Assembly (NCBI GenBank): GCA_020024075.1
Contig: JAHHUJ010000086.1
Location: 1 to 8,354, forward strand
Source of the DNA: Psychrobacter sp.
Lineage (GTDB): Bacteria; Pseudomonadota; Gammaproteobacteria; Pseudomonadales; Moraxellaceae
Direction of reading: 5' to 3'
DNA length: 8,354 nt
Part shown: positions 5,511-8,354 of the stretch, in pieces
How positions within the stretch are numbered: position 1 is the stretch's first letter
Layout: every line of letters starts with the position of its first letter
The notes under the pieces: generated by a model
Seen by the model: the letters and a program-made list of their open reading frames with translations, nothing else
Database searches by the model: none
Told to the model about the DNA's origin: nothing
Made by a program: the position numbers and the translations under genes

Positions 5511-6527
5511 ATGAACGTTTATTATGATAAAGATTGTGACTTATCAATCATTCAGGGAAAAAAAGTAGCCATCATTGGTTATGGTTCGCAAGGTCACGCC
5601 CATGCGCTTAACCTAAAAGATTCTGGCGTTGAGGTTGTGGTTGGTTTACGCAAAGGTTCAGGCTCTTGGAAAAAAGCTGAAAATGCGGGTCTAAAAGTAG
5701 CCGAAGTAGCCGAAGCGGTTCAATCAGCTGACGTCGTTATGATCTTAACGCCAGACGAGTTCCAAAAAGCGTTATACGAAGACGTTATTGAGCCAAATAT
5801 TAAAGAAGGCGCAACTTTAGCGTTCGCTCATGGTTTTGCTATTCATTACAACCAAGTTGTACCTCGTAAAGATTTAGATGTGATTATGGTTGCTCCAAAA
5901 GCGCCAGGTCATACGGTTCGTTCAGAGTTCACTAAAGGTGGTGGTATTCCAGATCTAATCGCAATATTCCAAGATTCATCTGGCCAAGCGAAACAAGTGG
6001 CTTTATCATACGCAGCCGGTGTTGGCGGTGGTCGTTCAGGCATCATCGAAACCACTTTCAAAGATGAAACTGAAACTGACTTATTTGGTGAGCAAGCCGT
6101 ACTTTGTGGTGGTGCAGTAGAGCTGGTTAAAATGGGCTTTGAAACCCTAACAGAAGCTGGTTATGCTCCAGAAATGGCTTACTTTGAGTGCTTACATGAG
6201 CTGAAGCTTATCGTAGACTTAATGTATGAAGGCGGTATCGCTGATATGAACTACTCAATCAGTAACAACGCTGAATATGGTGAGTACGTAACGGGTCCTG
6301 AGGTTATCAACGAGCAGTCACGTGAAGCGATGCGCAATGCTCTAAAACGTATTCAGTCGGGCGAATATGCGAAGATGTTCATCAACGAAGGTGCTACTAA
6401 CTATCCTTCAATGACCGCTCGTCGTCGTAATAACGCTGACCATGAAATCGAGAAAACAGGCGCTAAGCTACGTGCTATGATGCCTTGGATTGGTGGTAAC
6501 AAAATTATCGATAAAGAAAAGAACTAA
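5511..6527 (+). CDS. ilvC: Ketol-acid reductoisomerase (NADP+), class I
   Basis: Mg2+-dependent cytoplasmic enzyme that isomerises and reduces acetolactate (or acetohydroxybutyrate) to the dihydroxy acid, the second step of the pathway. From ATG 5511 it is 338 residues, exactly the usual class I length, and starts with the typical MNVYYDKDCDLS. The Rossmann domain has GYGSQGHA (23-30). The NADPH-specificity loop LRKGSGSW carries Arg47, Ser50 and Ser52, predicting NADPH use. Metal ligands Asp190 and Glu194 lie in DLFGEQ, and Glu226 and Glu230 in ECLHELKL; His107 (AHGF) and Ser251 are also present. Alternating hydrophobic and charged residues lead to the end, DKEKN. It lies 191 bases after ilvH, a wide gap that may carry its own promoter, and is followed by a hairpin and a terminator. 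Confidence 0.98.
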   Translation: MNVYYDKDCDLSIIQGKKVAIIGYGSQGHAHALNLKDSGVEVVVGLRKGSGSWKKAENAGLKVAEVAEAVQSADVVMILTPDEFQKALYEDVIEPNIKEGATLAFAHGFAIHYNQVVPRKDLDVIMVAPKAPGHTVRSEFTKGGGIPDLIAIFQDSSGQAKQVALSYAAGVGGGRSGIIETTFKDETETDLFGEQAVLCGGAVELVKMGFETLTEAGYAPEMAYFECLHELKLIVDLMYEGGIADMNYSISNNAEYGEYVTGPEVINEQSREAMRNALKRIQSGEYAKMFINEGATNYPSMTARRRNNADHEIEKTGAKLRAMMPWIGGNKIIDKEKN

Positions 6528-6570
6528 TGTTAGTTATGAGTTATAAGTGCTAGCTAAGCGTGTATAACAG

Positions 6571-6601
6571 TCATCACAGCTTATGTGTTAAGCTGTGATG
6601 A
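6571..6601 (+). other. 12-bp perfect hairpin after ilvC, no T-run
   Basis: TCATCACAGCTT (6571-6582) and AAGCTGTGATGA (6590-6601) form a perfect stem with a 7-base loop. GCTAA (6552-6556) and TTAGC (6604-6608) can pair outside it. Lacking a T-run, it is more likely an RNA 3'-end stabiliser or processing barrier for the ilvC message than a terminator. The real terminator follows 23 bases later. Confidence 0.65.
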
Positions 6602-6624
6602 GGTTAGCAGAGCTCTCATTGATT

Positions 6625-6659
6625 AAAGCTCATGTGTCTTAGACGCATGGGCTTTTTTT
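6625..6659 (+). terminator. Rho-independent terminator of the ilv operon
   Basis: Bases 6625-6638 pair with 6642-6655 over 14 positions (two G-U pairs) around the loop TTA, and the stem runs into seven T residues (6653-6659). It lies about 97 bases after the ilvC stop and closes the operon. Confidence 0.93.
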
Positions 6660-6720
6660 GATACTAAATCCTTTGATGTTAGAGCGATGCCCCTTGAAGC
6701 AGTCAAAAAAAGCGCTATAT

Positions 6721-6800
6721 AGTATCTAATGCTTGATAGTATCTAATGCTTGATAGTATCTAATGCTTGATAGTACCTAATGCTTGATAGTGGCTAATAG
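6721..6800 (+). repeat. 17-bp tandem repeat, four copies plus partial
   Basis: The unit AGTATCTAATGCTTGAT occurs at 6721-6737, 6738-6754 and 6755-6771 without change, at 6772-6788 with one T-to-C change, and then as a decayed partial copy (AGTGGCTAATAG, 6789-6800). Copies abut with no spacers, so this is a minisatellite, not a CRISPR array. Each junction makes TTGATA, a -35-like hexamer, but no matching -10 is in register. It lies in the gap between the ilv terminator and the small membrane protein gene. Confidence 0.95.
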
Positions 6801-6850
6801 TACTCAGTAGTAGTGAATACCAAAAACCGAAATAACAGAACACAAAAAAA

Positions 6851-6854
6851 AGGA
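6851..6854 (+). promoter_or_regulatory. Weak Shine-Dalgarno before the membrane protein gene
   Basis: AGGA, preceded by a run of A residues, lies 12 bases before ATG 6867. The spacing is longer than ideal. The alternative in-frame GTG at 6813 has no ribosome binding site at all and would add an 18-residue, Asn/Lys/Arg-rich stretch lacking membrane-protein character, so ATG 6867 is preferred. Confidence 0.45.
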
Positions 6855-6866
6855 CCGACTAAGATT

Positions 6867-7286
6867 ATGGATACCCAGTGGCTTGCTAATATTAATCCTT
6901 CCTCAATTTATATTGCGCTAAGTGCAGGGGTGGCAATGCTAATCTGGATAGAGGGGCAGATGCTAAAAAAAACTGAGGGTAAACTGCCAAAATCAAAATT
7001 TTTTCAGGTGAGCTCGTTAGTTGATACTCTCTGGCTGTTTGTCTCTATCGCTGTGGTTTACGGGTTAGACTTTAAGTCTATTGAGATGGCGGTTCCTGCC
7101 GCTTACTGTATCTATGCTATATCCGGCTGGGTGTATGGCAGCCGCTTATTGAAACGCTCTGGGCTACCTGCTAGTCCTGAAGAGCTGGTGATTCCTAAGC
7201 CATATATAGCTTTCAGCCAATCATTCGCAACGACCTTCTTTGCTTTATGTGTCTTTGTATTAGTATTTTCTAAGCCAATTGGTTAG
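6867..7286 (+). CDS. Hypothetical multi-pass membrane protein
   Basis: I do not recognise the family. From ATG 6867 the product is 139 residues with about four predicted membrane segments: 13-29 (IYIALSAGVAMLIWI), 48-66 (SLVDTLWLFVSIAVVYGL), 73-92 (MAVPAAYCIYAISGWVYG) and 114-134 (FATTFFALCVFVLVFS). Short loops between them include KKTEGKLPKSK, rich in lysine (34-44), and KRSGLPASPEELVIPKP (96-112). The positive charge after segments 1 and 3 suggests these loops face the cytoplasm. There is no signal peptide cleavage site, cysteine pair or metal motif that suggests a role. It stands alone between the ilv terminator with its tandem repeat and the cold-shock gene, and could have its own promoter or be read through. 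The reading frame and hydrophobic pattern make it a credible gene. Confidence 0.75.
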   Translation: MDTQWLANINPSSIYIALSAGVAMLIWIEGQMLKKTEGKLPKSKFFQVSSLVDTLWLFVSIAVVYGLDFKSIEMAVPAAYCIYAISGWVYGSRLLKRSGLPASPEELVIPKPYIAFSQSFATTFFALCVFVLVFSKPIG

Positions 7287-7318
7287 TTGTAATTTACATT
7301 TTTTACAACAATCTAACC
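7281..7318 (+). other. Stem-loop overlapping the stop of the membrane protein gene
   Basis: GTTGTAA (7286-7292) pairs with TTACAAC (7303-7309). Further out, GGTTA (7281-7285) pairs with TAACC (7314-7318) across a small bulge. The T-run is in the loop rather than after the stem, so it is not a classical terminator, although it could end or protect the transcript. Confidence 0.45.
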
Positions 7319-7355
7319 AAAACTTCAGATATTGTTAGGACAAGCGGTTTAAAGC

Positions 7356-7364
7356 TGTTATACT
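7356..7364 (+). promoter_or_regulatory. Extended -10 promoter for csp
   Basis: TGTTATACT fits the extended -10 form TG-N-TATACT, with five of six -10 positions matched. Upstream -35 options are poor (TTAGGA at 7335-7340, 18-base spacer), as is usual for extended -10 promoters. Initiation near 7371 would give the cold-shock gene a leader of about 236 bases, in line with the long leaders of cspA-type messages. Confidence 0.5.
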
Positions 7365-7370
7365 ACTCAT

Positions 7371-7606
7371 TAGTAAGTAAGTTACTTTTTGAATGAATAG
7401 CACAGCTACTGATTCAAACATGACTGCATTTAATCGTAGGAATGTAACGTAAGTGGCTATTTATTAGAGTGATGATTAGTCAACATTCTAATCAATACTA
7501 CTCGATTTACGTTTTCTACCGACTCGTTATCTACCCACCTAGAGTAGAGCAAGTCTGTTAAAAGCACCATGACTATAGTTAAATTAATTTTATATTAGGA
7601 AAAGTT
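7371..7606 (+). promoter_or_regulatory. Probable long 5' leader of the csp message
   Basis: The 320 bases before csp hold no gene that I can support. If transcription starts near 7371, the leader can fold in two exclusive ways around one segment: ATTAGA (7463-7468) with TCTAAT (7487-7492), or GATTAG (7474-7479) with CTAATC (7488-7493). Long leaders that refold with temperature are known for E. coli cspA. I do not see a clear copy of the E. coli cold box. The ribosome site AGGAAAAG (7597-7604) lies immediately before the start. Confidence 0.4.
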
Positions 7607-7822
7607 ATGTCAGAACGTGTACAAGGTACTGTTAAGTGGTTCAACGAAGCTAAAGGTTTTGGTTTCATCGCACAAGACGATGGCGGTCAAGACGTATTTG
7701 CTCATTACAGTGCTATTCAAGGTAGTGGTTTCAAAACTTTAGCTGAAGGCCAAAAAGTGACTTTTGTTTTAGGTCAAGGTCAAAAAGGTCCACAAGCTGA
7801 ACAAATCGAATCAGCTGAATAA
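7607..7822 (+). CDS. csp: CspA-family cold-shock protein
   Basis: A 71-residue single cold-shock domain, the standard length for the family. It binds single-stranded RNA and DNA and is thought to act as an RNA chaperone that melts structures and assists transcription and translation, especially at low temperature. RNP1 is KGFGFI (16-21) and RNP2 is VFAHY (30-34), following GTVKWFNEAKGFGFI. The nucleic-acid-binding aromatics Trp11, Phe12, Phe18, Phe20, Phe31 and Tyr34 and His33 are present. RNP2 reads FAHY instead of the E. coli FVHF, a conservative variant. The start is clear, with AGGA (7597-7600) 6 bases upstream. The gene stands alone, with a long upstream leader and a strong terminator. 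Bacteria usually carry several csp paralogues, so which one this is, and whether it is cold-induced, cannot be told from the sequence. Confidence 0.97.
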   Translation: MSERVQGTVKWFNEAKGFGFIAQDDGGQDVFAHYSAIQGSGFKTLAEGQKVTFVLGQGQKGPQAEQIESAE

Positions 7823-7826
7823 TTTA

Positions 7827-7846
7827 TTGTAGGCTTTGACCTACAA
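7827..7846 (+). other. 7-bp hairpin in the csp 3' region
   Basis: TTGTAGG (7827-7833) and CCTACAA (7840-7846) form a perfect stem with a 6-base loop, starting four bases after the csp stop. The following bases are A-rich, so it does not terminate on this strand. It is the first of three consecutive hairpins. Confidence 0.6.
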
Positions 7847-7855
7847 AAAGTGTGA

Positions 7856-7873
7856 ATCATCTAAAAAGATGAT
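7856..7873 (+). other. Second hairpin in the csp 3' region
   Basis: ATCATCT (7856-7862) and AGATGAT (7867-7873) form a perfect 7-bp stem around an AAAA loop, between the first hairpin and the terminator. Confidence 0.6.
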
Positions 7874-7879
7874 ACTGCT

Positions 7880-7911
7880 AAAAAAAGACAACCATCGGTT
7901 GTCTTTTTTTT
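7880..7911 (+). terminator. Strong Rho-independent terminator of csp
   Basis: A 14-bp perfect stem consists of A7-GACAACC (7880-7893) and GGTTGTC-T7 (7897-7910) around the loop ATC, with an eighth T at 7911. The A-run on the left makes it symmetrical, so it could also stop leftward transcription from the right side. Confidence 0.95.
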
Positions 7912-7930
7912 GGCCAGAAATTACTATTTA

Positions 7931-8012
7931 GTACTAAATTGTCTTAAATGTACTGAATTGGCTTAAAATAGAAGTTGATTGACTTAAAATAGTACTGAAT
8001 TGGCTTAAAATA
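7931..8012 (+). repeat. ~21-bp degenerate tandem repeat, four copies
   Basis: Units lie at 7931-7949 (19 bases, shortened), 7950-7970, 7971-7991 and 7992-8012. The second and fourth are identical and run GTACTGAATTG then GCTTAAAATA. The third shares the second half (ACTTAAAATA) but differs in the first half (GAAGTTGATTG). Copies abut with no spacers. The unit is unrelated to the 17-bp repeat at 6721-6800. Confidence 0.85.
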
Positions 8013-8088
8013 AAAAACAATATCAGTGCTACTAGCGACGAAAAATAAAAATTCTAGGTTAAAATCAACAAATTGTGAAAAAATTTAT

Positions 8089-8147
8089 GACCCTTTATTC
8101 ACGGCAACGGCTTGACCTAATTGGGTTGGTCACGCAATATAAGGGTC
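8089..8147. repeat. Nested inverted repeat near the right end
   Basis: Outer arms GACCCTT (8089-8095) and AAGGGTC (8141-8147) are perfect. Inside, TGACC (8113-8117) and GGTCA (8128-8132) pair around a 10-base loop. The segment is visibly more GC-rich than its surroundings. It could be a structured RNA or a protein-binding site; I recognise no known family and it lacks tRNA landmarks. Confidence 0.4.
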
Positions 8148-8354
8148 GTTTGAGAAGAGATGTTTATTTGTAGCATGCTGACATCAAAAAAAAGTTATTC
8201 AATACTTTTATTTGTTTAAATACTCTTTTTGGTTTAGTAGAGTTGATAGGGGATGGATTAACTGGCCTAAATAGGGAATAAAATCTGTTAATTAAATCCT
8301 ACAAATTGTTATATATATTGGCCCCTATATTGGCTAAGATGTATAAGACTTAAT

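Larger units (their letters stand above)
7912..8354. other. Gene-free right end
   Basis: 443 very AT-rich bases with no supportable gene on either strand. They contain a tandem repeat (7931-8012), a nested inverted repeat (8089-8147), a small hairpin AAAAGT/ACTTTT (8190-8195, 8204-8209), a -35-like TTGATA (8243-8248) without a good -10, and a 9-base direct repeat TATATTGGC (8314-8322, 8326-8334). It may be the upstream region of a gene beyond the window. Confidence 0.6.

Noticed and set aside
6721..6800. CRISPR array
   Set aside because: Units are 17 bp and directly abutting with no unique spacers, and no cas genes are present.
6813..6815. GTG start for the small membrane protein (157 residues)
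   Set aside because: No ribosome binding site; the extra 18 residues are low-complexity and derive from sequence just after the tandem repeat.
8314..8334. 9-base direct repeat TATATTGGC as a target-site duplication or att site
   Set aside because: The copies are only 3 bases apart with nothing inserted between them, and no recombinase or transposase gene is nearby.
7912..8354. A tRNA or other standard structural RNA at the right end
   Set aside because: No TTCRA T-loop, acceptor stem pairing or CCA-type end could be found; only the nested inverted repeat stands out.
1..8354. Defence, secretion, phage or mobile-element system
   Set aside because: All confident genes are core metabolism, transport or cold shock; no transposase, integrase, toxin-antitoxin or phage genes are seen.

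Overview
The window looks like a chromosomal contig from a gammaproteobacterium of the Moraxellaceae, most likely Psychrobacter or a close relative. The reasons are the AT-rich base composition, the ilv gene order (large subunit, small subunit, ilvC), a 338-residue class I IlvC that resembles Acinetobacter/Psychrobacter IlvC as I remember it, and a 71-residue CspA-type protein with the VFAHYSAI variant of RNP2. The assignment rests on remembered family sequences, not on a database search. All recognisable genes are on the + strand.

Bases 1-2275: a probable operon made of the 3' half of a YadG-type ABC ATPase gene, its YadH-type permease (ATGA overlap) and queF (34-base gap), closed by a strong intrinsic terminator. 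The first ~47 bases are a 46-base perfect inverted copy of bases 54-99. This looks like a fold-back chimera at a contig end, so the apparent start of the ATPase is not real.

Bases 2276-2992: 717 bases without a convincing gene, upstream of the ilv operon. They hold several candidate promoters, one with a perfect TATAAT inside a palindrome, and a series of hairpins including two weak terminator-like ones. This is probably a long regulatory leader, but the mechanism is not proved by the sequence.

Bases 2993-6659: the branched-chain amino acid operon. Acetohydroxyacid synthase large subunit (ilvI/ilvB) and regulatory subunit (ilvH/ilvN) overlap by one base. A 191-base spacer with a structured hairpin and a possible internal promoter separates them from ilvC (ketol-acid reductoisomerase). 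Together they carry out the first two steps of valine, leucine and isoleucine synthesis. A long hairpin and then a canonical terminator follow ilvC.

Bases 6660-7606: a 17-bp tandem repeat (four copies plus a partial one), then a small gene for a 139-residue multi-pass membrane protein of unknown function, then a 320-base gap with an extended -10 promoter and a long 5' leader for the cold-shock gene.

Bases 7607-8354: the csp gene, three consecutive hairpins ending in a strong terminator, then 443 bases without a gene. That tail holds a second, unrelated ~21-bp tandem repeat and a nested inverted repeat.

Most of the window is core metabolism. I found no sign of a defence system, mobile element, CRISPR array or other clearly new multi-gene system. 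The points most worth checking are the fold-back at the left end, the ilv leader and the two tandem arrays.
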